A stretch of DNA of 64,000 nt from Clostridium homopropionicum DSM 5847 (GCF_001263795.1 NZ_LHUR01000042.1:248001-312000); one strand, 5' to 3'. Positions 26,629 to 36,410 are shown, counted from the stretch's first letter. Made by a program: numbers and translations. The notes: generated by a model from the letters alone, not told the origin.

Positions 26629-28692
26629 TTATATTTTGAACTTTTTTATTTCTTCCTTCAATTTTACAGCACTTTCTTTTGATTTCAAGACTTGTTCCAT
26701 AACTTCATTAGATATACCACTTATGTCAGAAGCCTTATTAGCTATATTTGTAGTACCAAGTGCACCTTCATTAGCTGCTTCAGTAACACCATCGATAGTT
26801 GCAAGTAAATTCTTTACTGATTCCAATAGTTGCTTAGAGGAATTATCAGACGCCGCTATAAGCTTGTCTACAAACTGAGCATCTTCACTATACTTTTCTG
26901 CTAAATCCAGCATAGCATTATAATCATCAGCTACATCTGTGCACATAAAAGTTAGCAAATTAGTAGAATTACTTGAAAGATTGTTTACTGAATTTGTTAC
27001 TTTTATTGTTACGTCCTGTATCTTAAGAACTGTGTTTTTAGACTCTTCTGCAAGCTTTCTTATTTCATCAGCAACTACAGAGAACCCCCTACCTGACTCT
27101 CCCGCTCTAGCCGCTTCAATAGCTGCATTCAAAGCCAATAAATTAGTTTGTTCTGTAATCTGCATAATAGCCTCAGAAAAAATGTTAATTTGATTAACAA
27201 CCTTAGAATCTTCAATTGCATTCTCTAGTTGTTTCTTTGTATTAATAAAAATTTCATTGCCTTTCTTTTGGGCAATATTCATATTATTCTTCATATCTGC
27301 TGCTCTCTTATTTATTTGTGCTGCTACTAGTGCATCTTCATGGGCTCTCTGTGCAATAACTTGTACTGCCCTTTCAATCTCTTGAGAAGTTGCTGACATT
27401 TCTTCTGATGCAGCAGCAGTTTCTTCCATACTTGCAGCTAATTCTTCTGTAGTAGCGGAGATATTAGTCAGATCGTTACTTAGCAAATTAACATTTTTAA
27501 TTGACCTGGTTACTTCGTTCTCTATAGCTACGGATTCATTTGCAATACTGCCCACCAAATTCTTTAAAGAGTTTTTCATATTATTAATGCTATTTGTAAT
27601 TGTTCCTATCTCATCTTTTCTTTTTAAATATTTAGAATCAATATCTACAGTGAAATCTCCCTCTGCAATAATTTCTAAATACTTAGAGGATTTCTTTATA
27701 GGTGTGGTTATAAACTTTGTACTAAATGTAATTAAAATAATTGTAATAAAGAGTATTACTATTGAGATAATTATAATCTGATTCCCTATTTTCCTTGCAC
27801 CCGATGTCAACTCTGTATCTGACATGAAAGATGCTAAAACCCAATCTGTGTCGCTAACTTTATGTGGATTTACCACATACTTTACACCATCAATTTTTAT
27901 ATCAAAGGGCTTACTATCTGCTGAAAGTATATTGGTCAAGCCATCTATTTTTAACTCTTCCAATTTCTTTAAATTATTTTTAGGATTATTTCCATCTGCT
28001 AGAATAACTCCAGTTTTATGTACTATCATTGAGAATCCCGTTTTCCCTATTTTCATTTTACTTAACATATTACTAATAACGGATTGTTGCACATCTATAC
28101 CTATTACCCCTAATACTTTCCCGTTTGCATCCTTAAATGACCGTACATTACTAGTAATCATTTCATTACTCATACCATCCAAATATGGTGCTGTTCTTAC
28201 AATAGTTCCATTTTTACTTAGCGCTTCTTTATACCATACCCTTTTTGTAGAATCATATTTTTCTGGTACTTCTGTTTCTGGCCACTGAAGATAGGCTCCT
28301 GTTTCTAATCCATAATATACATATAATGTACCAGGATGAGTTTCCCCATAATGTTTGAAACTTTCATAGGTCTGTTGCTCTAATACACCATTTTTTGATG
28401 GCGTCATTTTAACTCTTTCACTGTTGCTTGCATAGGATGTTATACTCTTGTCCGCTTTCATTACCAATGAATTCGTAGCCATCATATTTAAATCCTTATC
28501 AATCTGATTATAAAAATTCCTAATGGAAGAATCGATTAAATTCATTTGTTCGTTGGAATTGTTAAAATAATCCTCTCTAGCTTGCTTACTTATTTGAGTA
28601 TAAACAATACCTACAACAGAAAGCAGTGTAATTAAAATTATAACTACAGAAACTAACAAAAATTGTGTTCTAATACTTTTTAATCTTTTCAA
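26629..28692 (-). CDS. Methyl-accepting chemotaxis protein with extracellular dCache-like sensor
   Basis: The start is a TTG with AGGAGGGG 9 nt upstream ([11 protein letters not shown]), giving 687 residues; an extension of 15 residues is rejected. It has a membrane segment at about 9-31, an extracellular dCache-like domain (containing [14 protein letters not shown] and GVIGIDV), a second membrane segment at about 305-330, a HAMP region and a signalling domain with the conserved tip [21 protein letters not shown]. The ligand is unknown. Transcription from a sigma-54 promoter about 285 bp upstream suggests co-regulation with the CoA-transferase/BCCT operon, so it may direct cells to the same substrate. 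Confidence 0.88.
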   Translation of the reverse strand: MKRLKSIRTQFLLVSVVIILITLLSVVGIVYTQISKQAREDYFNNSNEQMNLIDSSIRNFYNQIDKDLNMMATNSLVMKADKSITSYASNSERVKMTPSKNGVLEQQTYESFKHYGETHPGTLYVYYGLETGAYLQWPETEVPEKYDSTKRVWYKEALSKNGTIVRTAPYLDGMSNEMITSNVRSFKDANGKVLGVIGIDVQQSVISNMLSKMKIGKTGFSMIVHKTGVILADGNNPKNNLKKLEELKIDGLTNILSADSKPFDIKIDGVKYVVNPHKVSDTDWVLASFMSDTELTSGARKIGNQIIIISIVILFITIILITFSTKFITTPIKKSSKYLEIIAEGDFTVDIDSKYLKRKDEIGTITNSINNMKNSLKNLVGSIANESVAIENEVTRSIKNVNLLSNDLTNISATTEELAASMEETAAASEEMSATSQEIERAVQVIAQRAHEDALVAAQINKRAADMKNNMNIAQKKGNEIFINTKKQLENAIEDSKVVNQINIFSEAIMQITEQTNLLALNAAIEAARAGESGRGFSVVADEIRKLAEESKNTVLKIQDVTIKVTNSVNNLSSNSTNLLTFMCTDVADDYNAMLDLAEKYSEDAQFVDKLIAASDNSSKQLLESVKNLLATIDGVTEAANEGALGTTNIANKASDISGISNEVMEQVLKSKESAVKLKEEIKKFKI

Positions 28693-28746
28693 AATAATAA
28701 TCCCCTCCTGTTGAATTTTTTGTAAGCTGACTATCAATAAAAAAAC

Positions 28747-28941
28747 GGCTATGTCTATTCAAATTAATACAATGTAGATTGTTTTCAAAAGTTTAAGAAT
28801 TTTTATTCTGTATATAATTAACTCGGAGGAGTAAATATTTCCCAGAACAAGCTAGCATCTTAATCTGGAAATAATAAAATAAAAATTCATGACCTCTTAT
28901 AATTTGTCTATATTTATATTAGTATTAAATAAGACATAGCC
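28747..28941 (-). ncRNA. Structured 5' leader of the chemoreceptor mRNA
   Basis: On the minus strand a 5' segment (28928-28941) pairs with a 3' segment (28747-28759) over 13 bp with one bulge (GGCTATGTCT/AGACATAGCC), enclosing about 170 nt. Inside are a 9-bp hairpin (28837-28872) with a conserved AAGATGC loop and two short hairpins. A T run follows the closing stem. A diverged copy at 29617-29824 keeps the same pairings with compensatory changes. It matches no riboswitch class I could recall, but no covariance search was possible. Confidence 0.5.
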
Positions 28942-28977
28942 TTAAATGGAAAGTAATAATATGTTATAATATAACTA

Positions 28978-28993
28978 AGCAAAACTTGTGCCA
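28978..28993 (-). promoter_or_regulatory. Sigma-54 promoter of the chemoreceptor gene
   Basis: The minus strand reads TGGCACAAGTTTTGCT with -24 GG and -12 GC in exact register. It would give an mRNA with a leader of about 275 nt before the TTG start. The next 213 bp upstream (28994-29206) hold nothing else that I recognise. Confidence 0.87.
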
Positions 28994-29206
28994 AAAAACA
29001 ACTGCACTCAATGCTTCATTTTCCTTAATTCTCAATCGTATTTTAATAGAACTTTTTTTCATATATGACTCAACTAAAAAAATAGACGACTTTAAACCCA
29101 CATATTTTTTAATTAGTTTACATATTATATTGTATTTTTCACATAACCTATCTAAAAATAACTTTATTATTGATCCCTTTAATATTTGTGTAGATACATC
29201 TAAAGA

Positions 29207-29324
29207 TTAATCATCTTTGAATAATTTTTTTATTTATAAATTCATTTTCGTCATGGAAATAGTTATCATAGCATAAATTTCACTTATTCAAAATAGAATA
29301 ATCATGTTAGTCATTTTTGAATAT
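29207..29324. promoter_or_regulatory. Retained copy of the three activator-site dyads
   Basis: Sites at 29207-29224, 29284-29301 and 29307-29324 match the three dyads at 24896-25011 almost base for base; the second and third are identical. Spacing is also kept. They are 214-331 bp upstream of the chemoreceptor sigma-54 promoter, a normal distance for an enhancer, while the adjoining activator copy is dead. Confidence 0.75.
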
Positions 29325-29425
29325 CAATCTTGCAATAGTATGAGTATTAAAACTTTATTAACTATTAATTTAAAAATTGCATACTGTATTTATAAAATTA
29401 TAGCAATAATTAATTGGAGGATTAT

Positions 29426-29550
29426 ATAAAAGAATTATTGAATAACCCCAATATTGATCTAGATGCTTTTTATAAAATAATATTTTTTGATAACAACTAA
29501 CCTCAATAGATATGAAATACAAGTCATTAGATAAAATTTTAGAAGATGTA
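29426..29550 (+). pseudogene. Remnant of a duplicated sigma-54 activator gene
   Basis: The sequence aligns to the intact activator at 25113-26495. The start codon has become ATA (Shine-Dalgarno GGAGG intact), about 23 codons of the N-terminus remain, then the sequence jumps to the region coding SIDMKYKSLDKILEDV and straight to the terminator. Two internal deletions removed the PAS, AAA+ and most of the helix-turn-helix region. It cannot make an activator. Confidence 0.88.
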
Positions 29551-29551
29551 T

Positions 29552-29602
29552 AAAAGCCTTCTGTTGTTTTTATATTTTTCATTAAAACAAAAGAAGGCTT
29601 TT
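29552..29602 (+). terminator. Relic copy of the activator terminator
   Basis: AAAAGCCTTC and GAAGGCTTTT arms with the same interior as the terminator at 26497-26548. Confidence 0.8.
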
Positions 29603-29616
29603 ATAAATGATTTACA

Positions 29617-29824
29617 GGCTATGTTTATTTAAACTAATGAGATATTGAATATACTTTGGAGAGTATAAGAAAGTTTAATTCTATCTTTAAGTTATCTTTG
29701 GAGGAGAAACTATATTTCTAGAATAAGTTGGCATCTTAAACTAGAAATATAAAGAAAGAATTATAACCTAAGAATTTTTTATAATTTATCAATATTTACA
29801 TTAGCATTTAAATTAAACATATCC
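29617..29824 (-). ncRNA. Relic copy of the chemoreceptor leader
   Basis: The same architecture as 28747-28941 is visible: outer stem 29617-29633 with 29807-29824, and a perfect 8-bp hairpin ATTTCTAG/CTAGAAAT at 29714-29748 with the same AAGATGC loop. No chemoreceptor gene follows; the transcript would run into the terminator relic. Bases 29897-29979 upstream of its promoter show nothing recognisable. Confidence 0.5.
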
Positions 29825-29880
29825 CTAATTAGTTTAAAAATTATATATAATCTTTAAACTGTTTTCCCCTAATTTATCGT

Positions 29881-29896
29881 AGCAAAATTTATGCCA
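29881..29896 (-). promoter_or_regulatory. Orphan sigma-54 promoter upstream of the relic leader
   Basis: The minus strand reads TGGCATAAATTTTGCT, with -24 GG and -12 GC in register. It drives only the relic leader. No activator dyads were found upstream. Confidence 0.75.
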
Positions 29897-29979
29897 AAAT
29901 ATAATTTAGTAATAATTGACTCACATATTTTTCTGTTATTCTACTATTTTAGTACTTCATTTAAGTCCTTATACAAAAA

Positions 29980-30066
29980 TTAACCAGTAACTACTTATAG
30001 TTGCCAATCAACCTAAGGTTGTTTAGCCACTATTTGGTTACTGGTCACTAGCTACTGGTTACTAAT
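29980..30066. repeat. Degenerate triple-palindrome repeat copy D
   Basis: Inverted ends TTAACCAGTA and TACTGGTTACTAATT with internal GGTTACTGGTCACTAG. It ends 3 bp before the hcp stop codon on the downstream side. Confidence 0.65.
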
Positions 30067-30068
30067 TA

Positions 30069-31715
30069 CTATTTCCCTAAGAATAATTCTATATCATCCT
30101 GAACTGTTCCTATTCCTGCAATTCCAAAGTTTTCAACTAAAACCTTAGCTACATTTGGTGATAGGAAAGCTGGTAGTGTTGGTCCTAAGTGAATATCTTT
30201 AACTCCAAGGTATAATAATGCAAGTAATACTATTACAGCCTTTTGCTCATACCAAGCAATATTAAATGATATTGGTAATTCGTTGATATCTGCTAGTCCG
30301 AATACTTCCTTTAATTTAAGAGCTATCACTGCTAATGAGTATGAGTCATTACATTGTCCTGCATCTAAGACTCTTGGTATTCCACCGATATCTCCAAGGT
30401 CTAATTTATTGTATTTGTATTTAGCACATCCTGCAGTAAGAATTACTGTATCCTTTGGAAGTGCTGCTGCAAAATCTGTGTAGTAGTTTCTGCTCTTCGC
30501 TCTTCCATCACATCCAGCCATTACGAAAAATCTTCTGATTGCTCCACTCTTAACTGCATCTACTACCTTATCAGCTAAAGCTAATACTTGGTTGTGTGCA
30601 AAACCTCCTACTATTTCTCCTCTTTCAATTTCTGTTGGAGGAGCACATTTTTTAGCATGTTCAATAATTACAGAGAAATCCTTTGGCTTTCCATCTTTTC
30701 TTTCTTCAATATGAGTTAATCCTGGGAAGCCTGTTGCACCTGTTGTATAAACTCTATCTTTGTAAGAATCTTTAGGAGGAACTAAGCAGTTTGTAGTCAT
30801 TAATATTGGTCCATTAAAGCTTTCAAACTCTGTATCTTGTTTCCACCATGCATTTCCGTAGTTTCCTACAAAATGTCCATATTTCTTAAATGCTGGATAG
30901 TAGTTTGCAGGAAGCATTTCACTGTGAGTATAAACATCTACTCCTGTTCCTTCTGTTTGTTTTAATAGTTCTTCCATGTCCTTAAGATCATGTCCACTTA
31001 TTAAGATACCAGAATTGTTTCTTACTCCTATATTAACCTTAGTTATTTCAGGGTTTCCATAGGTTGATGTATTAGCTGTATCTAATAGTGCCATAACATC
31101 AACGCCAAATTTTCCAGCCTCTAGTACTAATCCAATCATCTCATCTACTGATAAATCCTTTGTTGTAGATACTAATGCTTTTTTAAGGAATGTATAAATT
31201 GCTTCATCTTCATAGCCTAAATTAAATGCATGCTCTGCATAAGCTGCCATACCCTTAAGTCCATATATTAATAATTCTCTTAGAGATCTTACATCTTCAT
31301 TTTCTGTAGAAAGTACTCCTACTGTTTTAGCTTTTTCTTCAAACTCGTAAGCAGTGTTTCCGGTCCATAAAGCTGAGTCGTGTTTTATATCCTCTATACT
31401 TACTCCATTGCTGATTAGAGCATTTTTTACTTCTTCTCTTAAAGCTAGTGCTTTTGTTACTCTTACATCAAAGCCTTCTTTATCGAAGTTTGCATTTGTA
31501 ATTGTTGAAAATAATGAATCCACAATAAACTTGTTTACTTTTTTATTATTGATTCCTGCTTCATTTGCTTTTAAATCATATAAAGCTATTCCCTTTAATG
31601 TATAAATTAATAAATCTTGTAAATTTGCTACGTCAGCTGGTTTTCCACATACTCCTCTTGCTGTACATCCTTTGCAGCCTGCTGCTTCTTGACATTGATA
31701 ACAAAACATACTCAT
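30069..31715 (-). CDS. hcp: Hydroxylamine reductase / hybrid cluster protein Hcp
   Basis: Started at [10 protein letters not shown] (GGAGG 8 nt upstream), the protein is 548 residues; a 13-residue extension is rejected. N-terminal cysteines C5, C8, C17 and C23 have the class I spacing (X2, X8, X5) for a 4Fe-4S cluster. Downstream hybrid-cluster ligand motifs include [29 protein letters not shown] and GQCNDSY. Hcp reduces nitric oxide or hydroxylamine and is linked to protein S-nitrosylation control. An HcpR-type palindrome lies upstream. Confidence 0.95.
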   Translation of the reverse strand: MSMFCYQCQEAAGCKGCTARGVCGKPADVANLQDLLIYTLKGIALYDLKANEAGINNKKVNKFIVDSLFSTITNANFDKEGFDVRVTKALALREEVKNALISNGVSIEDIKHDSALWTGNTAYEFEEKAKTVGVLSTENEDVRSLRELLIYGLKGMAAYAEHAFNLGYEDEAIYTFLKKALVSTTKDLSVDEMIGLVLEAGKFGVDVMALLDTANTSTYGNPEITKVNIGVRNNSGILISGHDLKDMEELLKQTEGTGVDVYTHSEMLPANYYPAFKKYGHFVGNYGNAWWKQDTEFESFNGPILMTTNCLVPPKDSYKDRVYTTGATGFPGLTHIEERKDGKPKDFSVIIEHAKKCAPPTEIERGEIVGGFAHNQVLALADKVVDAVKSGAIRRFFVMAGCDGRAKSRNYYTDFAAALPKDTVILTAGCAKYKYNKLDLGDIGGIPRVLDAGQCNDSYSLAVIALKLKEVFGLADINELPISFNIAWYEQKAVIVLLALLYLGVKDIHLGPTLPAFLSPNVAKVLVENFGIAGIGTVQDDIELFLGK

Positions 31716-31814
31716 TAATAATACCTCCATTTTATAACAAAATTTTATTTTCATAATTTGTTTTTCATTTAATTTCCTATGGGTTTATTATAAAAGAAAG
31801 TAATTGGCATTTCT

Positions 31815-31828
31815 GTAACTATTGTTAC
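31815..31828. promoter_or_regulatory. HcpR-type operator upstream of hcp
   Basis: The palindrome GTAAC-TATT-GTTAC is about 100 bp before the hcp start and matches the site beside hcpR at 19896-19909. Confidence 0.8.
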
Positions 31829-31854
31829 GTAAATAAAACTTTTTTCATATTATT

Positions 31855-33318
31855 TTAAAATACTGTTTTGTTTTCTTTAGTCAATCTTTCTGTAATATCT
31901 TTTATTAAACTAAACTTAGCTATGATAATTTTTGAAAGGTCCTCAGCTTCTCTGCTGTGATTCAAAGCAGTTTCTCTATCCTTTCTATTAATATCATTCA
32001 TAACTACTGTACCAGTACCATGCAGCTTTTCATGTATTTCGTCTATTTCATTCCAAACCTTAAGCACTTCATCATTTACCGGCTTAACAGAATGATAAAA
32101 ATGCCCAAAGCCGCACTTATGCCCATCTACTTGTAAAGGTCTTATCTTCATCCCATCAGCCATGCTCTTAAGACCACTTACCCAACCTTGATGGGCTATT
32201 ATCGCTTTATCTATATTCTCTATCAAATCTTCATTGCTAATTTTAAAGTATTCTTCTTTGTTTAATTTTGTGGCAGTCTTAGCAAGATTGGATACTTCCT
32301 CTTCTATATCTTCTAGTTCCATACCAATTTCTTTGATACTTTTTGCATCCTTTTCTATTCCATCTGCCATGTTAGTAAGTCTTTCTGCATCATTACTAAT
32401 CTCTGAAGTTGCTGCATTTATTTCCTCGCTAACAGCACTTAGTTCCTCCATATTAGATGAAATAGTATGGATACTTTCAATAACCTCATTTATATATTCT
32501 TTACTTTTAGAAAAAGAATCTGCCATCTTTTCTGTGCAACTTTCCATTTCGTTAATGGCACTTATGGTATTCTGTACACTAGCATTACTATTTGTATAAC
32601 CTTCTTGAATTTTTACCATAAAATTTTGAATAAAGTTTAACTGCTGCTGTGTATTTTCTGAAAGTTTCTTAATTTCTTGTGCCACTACTGAAAAGCCTCG
32701 ACCATTTTCTCCTGCCCTTGCCGCTTCAATACTTGCATTTAGTGCGAGAAGATTTGTATCAGAAGCTGTTTTACTTATTCCCTGAACAATATCATTCATG
32801 CTTTTAACTATAGCTGATAAGTTAACCATACTATCTGACAAAGTCTTAGAATTTTCAATTACTTTGTAATTAATCCCTTTAATATTTGTAAGGATTACAT
32901 CATTTTGCTCTATAGCTTTGTACACCTTATCAGTATTTGTAACTACTTTATCAATGGCACTTGAGTTAGCCGCTATTGATAAAGTAGATTCATTTATACT
33001 GGCATTAGTTTCTTCCATCGCAACAAGGAAACTATCACTTGCTGATTTTAATTCGTTTGAAACTTTACTCAATTTGTCTGAATAATAATTAAGTCTTAAG
33101 TTGAAATTACTTATTTTCGTAGTAACACCAAGAATACTCTTTATTACTTTTTTAATATTTTCCGAAGATCTTAGAATAGTTTTCCCCAAATAGGCTGTAC
33201 TTGAAATTAAAATATTGTTTTGATTTTTTGATTTTTCATCCAAATACTCAAAATTACAATTTTTAAATTCATGAAATATTTTACTTAACTCCGTTGAAAG
33301 CTTCGAATTAATAAACAT
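31855..33318 (-). CDS. Soluble methyl-accepting chemotaxis protein with CZB domain
   Basis: Started at [13 protein letters not shown] (GGGGGG upstream), the protein is 487 residues; the longer frame adds 11 residues. No membrane segment is visible, so it is cytoplasmic. A signalling domain with tip [20 protein letters not shown] is followed by a C-terminal CZB domain (about 370-480), with HQGW, the Cys/His motif [11 protein letters not shown], and a distal NHSREAE. CZB domains bind zinc through these His and Cys residues and sense zinc or oxidants such as hypochlorite in other bacteria. It follows hcp's upstream region and may report redox or nitrosative stress, which is inference. Confidence 0.85.
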   Translation of the reverse strand: MFINSKLSTELSKIFHEFKNCNFEYLDEKSKNQNNILISSTAYLGKTILRSSENIKKVIKSILGVTTKISNFNLRLNYYSDKLSKVSNELKSASDSFLVAMEETNASINESTLSIAANSSAIDKVVTNTDKVYKAIEQNDVILTNIKGINYKVIENSKTLSDSMVNLSAIVKSMNDIVQGISKTASDTNLLALNASIEAARAGENGRGFSVVAQEIKKLSENTQQQLNFIQNFMVKIQEGYTNSNASVQNTISAINEMESCTEKMADSFSKSKEYINEVIESIHTISSNMEELSAVSEEINAATSEISNDAERLTNMADGIEKDAKSIKEIGMELEDIEEEVSNLAKTATKLNKEEYFKISNEDLIENIDKAIIAHQGWVSGLKSMADGMKIRPLQVDGHKCGFGHFYHSVKPVNDEVLKVWNEIDEIHEKLHGTGTVVMNDINRKDRETALNHSREAEDLSKIIIAKFSLIKDITERLTKENKTVF

Positions 33319-33556
33319 ATATTCCCCCCCATCAATTAAATCCCAACTCAAACAAATTTTTAAAATTAAAAAAAATTATACATCAATATACGATTAAATA
33401 GTACATATAGTTCCATATTTTAAAAATAATTAACTTATTTTTAACTTATATCTAAGTTTTTATTATATATCCACAATTTGTTTATTAACAAATTATTTAC
33501 AATCTTGTAATGCCTCATTATAAAGAAATTTAATGTTATTTTCTTAATTATCATGA

Positions 33557-33586
33557 TATAATGGGACTTGTACACTTGTACAAGTC
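33557..33586 (+). promoter_or_regulatory. -10 box and perfect palindrome before the Ca2+-ATPase gene
   Basis: TATAAT (33557-33562) is followed by the palindrome GACTTGTAC-ACTT-GTACAAGTC (33565-33586), and the -35 region is weak. A 9-bp inverted repeat right at the transcription start fits an operator, or could form an mRNA 5' hairpin. Confidence 0.55.
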
Positions 33587-33605
33587 TTAAAAGAAAGGTG
33601 ATAAT

Positions 33606-36377
33606 ATGAAATACTTTAATGAAGAAGCTTCTAAGGTCTTAGAAGAATTAAAGGTAGACCCAGCTAAAGGTTTATCTAATGGTGAAGCACAAGATAGACT
33701 CAGTAAATATGGTCCTAATGAGTTTTCTAAGCAAGAAAAGGGTTCTCTATGGGACGATATTAAAGATGCCTTAACTGAACCAATGATGATAATACTATTA
33801 GTTGCAGCGCTAATTAGCGCTATGATTGGTGAAGTTCAAGATGCCATAGGTATAGTTTGTGCTGTTGCTATTGGTATTGCCATCGGTATCATTACAGAAG
33901 GTAAATCTCAAAAAGCAGCTGAAGCTCTTTCTAAGATGACAGAAAATATTGAGGTAAAAGTCCTAAGAGATGGAAGCATAATGCAAATCAGCAAAAATGA
34001 TTTAGTCCCAGGAGATATAGCATTTATTGAAATGGGAGATATGGTTCCAGCTGATGGAAGACTAATTGAAAGTATAGATTTAAAGGTTAGAGAAGACATG
34101 CTTACTGGTGAATCAGAGGATGTAAGTAAGCACGCTGAAGCCATTGTTGAAATGGAAGTTATTGAAGCAAAGGGGAAAACAGTTACTCAAGACCCTATCC
34201 CTGCAAAGCAGATTAATATGGTTTTCGGCGGTACACTTGTAGCTTATGGAAGAGGGAAACTTTTAGTTACTTCTACTGGTGACTCTTCTGAAATGGGAAG
34301 AATAGCTAAGAATCTTGAAGAAGGAGACGTGGAAACTCCACTTCAAATTAAGTTAGGAGACTTAGGCGGTAAAATTTCAAAAGTATCCAGTGCCATTGCA
34401 GCTGTATTGTTTATAATAATGATTATTAAAATGGTACTAGCTAATACTCTGAATATAGATACTTCTGGATTTATGCCTTTCCTACAGTCTATTGAACCTA
34501 TTAAAACAGCCTTTGTTGTTTGTGTTGCTTTAATAGTAGCAGCAGTTCCAGAAGGATTACCTACAATGATAAACATGACTCTTGCTATTACTATGCAGAA
34601 GATGGCTAAAATTAATGCCCTTGTTACTAAAAAAGAAGCTTGCGAAACCATTGGTTCTGTAAGTGTTATTTGTTCTGATAAAACAGGAACTCTAACTCAA
34701 AATAGAATGACAGTAGAAAAAGTTTATCTTCATGGAACCTTTGTAGAAAAAGACGGCTTGACCGAAAACAGCAGACACTTTATAGATAATTGCTTAATAA
34801 ACTCTACTGCTGATATAGAAAAAAAAGATAGTGAAGTCAAATATTTAGGAAGTGCTACAGAATGTGCTCTTCTTTTATATCATGATTCTTATGATTATAT
34901 AAAAGAAAGAGAAGCAAAAAAGGTACTTCATCAAATTCCTTTTACATCTAAAAGAAAGAGAATGAGTACTATTATTGGAGAAGAGGACTCCTGCACTGTA
35001 TTTACAAAAGGAGCTCCAGAAGTAATTTTAGAATTATGTCATTACGAGCATATAGATGATAAAGTGCTAAAGCTTACTGATGAAAGAAGAAATGAAATTT
35101 TTGAAGCTATAGAAGGTCTACAAAAGAAATCTATGCGTGTACTTGGATTTTCATACAGAAGCATCCAAGAAGAAGCTGCAATGGCTGGTGAAGAAGGAGT
35201 TATAGAAAACGGACTAGTTTTCTCAGGCTTCGTAGGAATTAAGGATCCTCTAAGACCAGAAGTTAATGAGGCTGTAACTATTGCTAAAGAAGCTGGAGTT
35301 GCTACTAAAATGCTAACTGGTGATAACATTAATACTGCAATTGCTATCGGAGAAGATCTTGGTTTACTTGAAAACGGATTAAGAGCTGTAGAAGCTACCT
35401 ATATAGACACTCTTTCCGATGAAGAGTTAAGAGAAGAAATAAAGACTATAGCTATTGTGGCTCGTTCTAAGCCTGATACAAAAATGAGAATTGTACAAGC
35501 TCTCCAAGCAAATGGCGAAGTAGTTGCTGTTACAGGTGATGGTATAAACGACGCTCCTGCTCTTACAAAAGCTGACGTTGGAATAGCCATGGGTATTGCA
35601 GGTACAGAGGTTTCTAAAAATGCTGCAGATATTATCTTAACTGATGATAGCTTTGGAACAATTGTTAAAGGAATTAAATGGGGACGTGGAATTTATGAAA
35701 ACTTCCAGAGATTTATTCAATTCCAAATTACAGTTAACATTGTAGCTTTCTTAACTGCAATTTTGTCTGTACTATTTAATTTTGATATGCCTTTTACTAC
35801 TATACAATTGCTATGGGTAAATATAATAATGGATGGACCTCCCGCACTTTCTCTTGGTCTTGAGCCAGTCCGTGATGTTGTATTGAAAAGAAAGCCTATT
35901 AATAGAAATGCAAATATTATAACTAAATCAATGTTTAAAACTATGCTTTTAAATGCTTCTTATATAACTGCAGTAATTATGATACAAATGGTATTCAACC
36001 CTCTTGGAGCATCCACTGTTCCTGTAGAAGGTTCAAATGGAGCAACTGAAATGGAAACAGTACTATTTGCCCTATTTGCTTTCAGTGCTTTATTTAATGC
36101 TCTAAACTGCAGAGAATTTGGAACAGATAGTATAATACCTTACTTTAAGAATAACACCATTGCATTAAAGATAATTGGTATCACTGCTATTGCACAAATA
36201 TTCATAACAGATGTATTTTCTAATTTCTTTAATGCCGTTTACTTAAGTCCAATTATGTGGGTAAAAGTGCTTATAGTCTCTGCCCTTGTAGTTATAGTAA
36301 ATGAAGTTGTTAAATTATTTCTTAGAATGTTTAAAAAAAACGAAAGAATAAATAATAATAACAAAATGGTTGCATAA
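33606..36377 (+). CDS. Calcium-type P-type ATPase (P2 family)
   Basis: The 923-residue protein has all P-type ATPase landmarks: TGES (167-170) in the actuator domain, PEGL (315-318) in membrane helix 4, the phosphorylation motif CSDKTGTLT with D358, KGAPE in the nucleotide domain and TGDGINDAPAL in the P-domain. The PEGL motif and C-terminal membrane block (DGPPALSLGLEP) place it with Ca2+-exporting SERCA/PMCA-like pumps, but manganese or another cation cannot be excluded. It is monocistronic with a downstream terminator. Confidence 0.9.
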   Translation: MKYFNEEASKVLEELKVDPAKGLSNGEAQDRLSKYGPNEFSKQEKGSLWDDIKDALTEPMMIILLVAALISAMIGEVQDAIGIVCAVAIGIAIGIITEGKSQKAAEALSKMTENIEVKVLRDGSIMQISKNDLVPGDIAFIEMGDMVPADGRLIESIDLKVREDMLTGESEDVSKHAEAIVEMEVIEAKGKTVTQDPIPAKQINMVFGGTLVAYGRGKLLVTSTGDSSEMGRIAKNLEEGDVETPLQIKLGDLGGKISKVSSAIAAVLFIIMIIKMVLANTLNIDTSGFMPFLQSIEPIKTAFVVCVALIVAAVPEGLPTMINMTLAITMQKMAKINALVTKKEACETIGSVSVICSDKTGTLTQNRMTVEKVYLHGTFVEKDGLTENSRHFIDNCLINSTADIEKKDSEVKYLGSATECALLLYHDSYDYIKEREAKKVLHQIPFTSKRKRMSTIIGEEDSCTVFTKGAPEVILELCHYEHIDDKVLKLTDERRNEIFEAIEGLQKKSMRVLGFSYRSIQEEAAMAGEEGVIENGLVFSGFVGIKDPLRPEVNEAVTIAKEAGVATKMLTGDNINTAIAIGEDLGLLENGLRAVEATYIDTLSDEELREEIKTIAIVARSKPDTKMRIVQALQANGEVVAVTGDGINDAPALTKADVGIAMGIAGTEVSKNAADIILTDDSFGTIVKGIKWGRGIYENFQRFIQFQITVNIVAFLTAILSVLFNFDMPFTTIQLLWVNIIMDGPPALSLGLEPVRDVVLKRKPINRNANIITKSMFKTMLLNASYITAVIMIQMVFNPLGASTVPVEGSNGATEMETVLFALFAFSALFNALNCREFGTDSIIPYFKNNTIALKIIGITAIAQIFITDVFSNFFNAVYLSPIMWVKVLIVSALVVIVNEVVKLFLRMFKKNERINNNNKMVA

Positions 36378-36378
36378 T

Positions 36379-36402
36379 AAAAAGGAGCATATGCTCCTTT
36401 TT
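36379..36402. terminator. Bidirectional terminator after the Ca2+-ATPase gene
   Basis: AAAAAGGAGCAT/ATGCTCCTTTTT is a perfect palindrome between convergent genes. Confidence 0.9.
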
Positions 36403-36410
36403 ATTATTAA

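Noticed and set aside
28986-29210. Plus-strand open frame of 74 codons beginning MCQKTTALNAS
   Set aside because: It begins inside the chemoreceptor sigma-54 promoter, has no ribosome binding site, reads low-complexity AT-rich sequence and shows no recognisable motif.
29370-29582. Minus-strand open frame of 70 codons
   Set aside because: It reads antisense through the activator remnant and its terminator, which fully explain the sequence.
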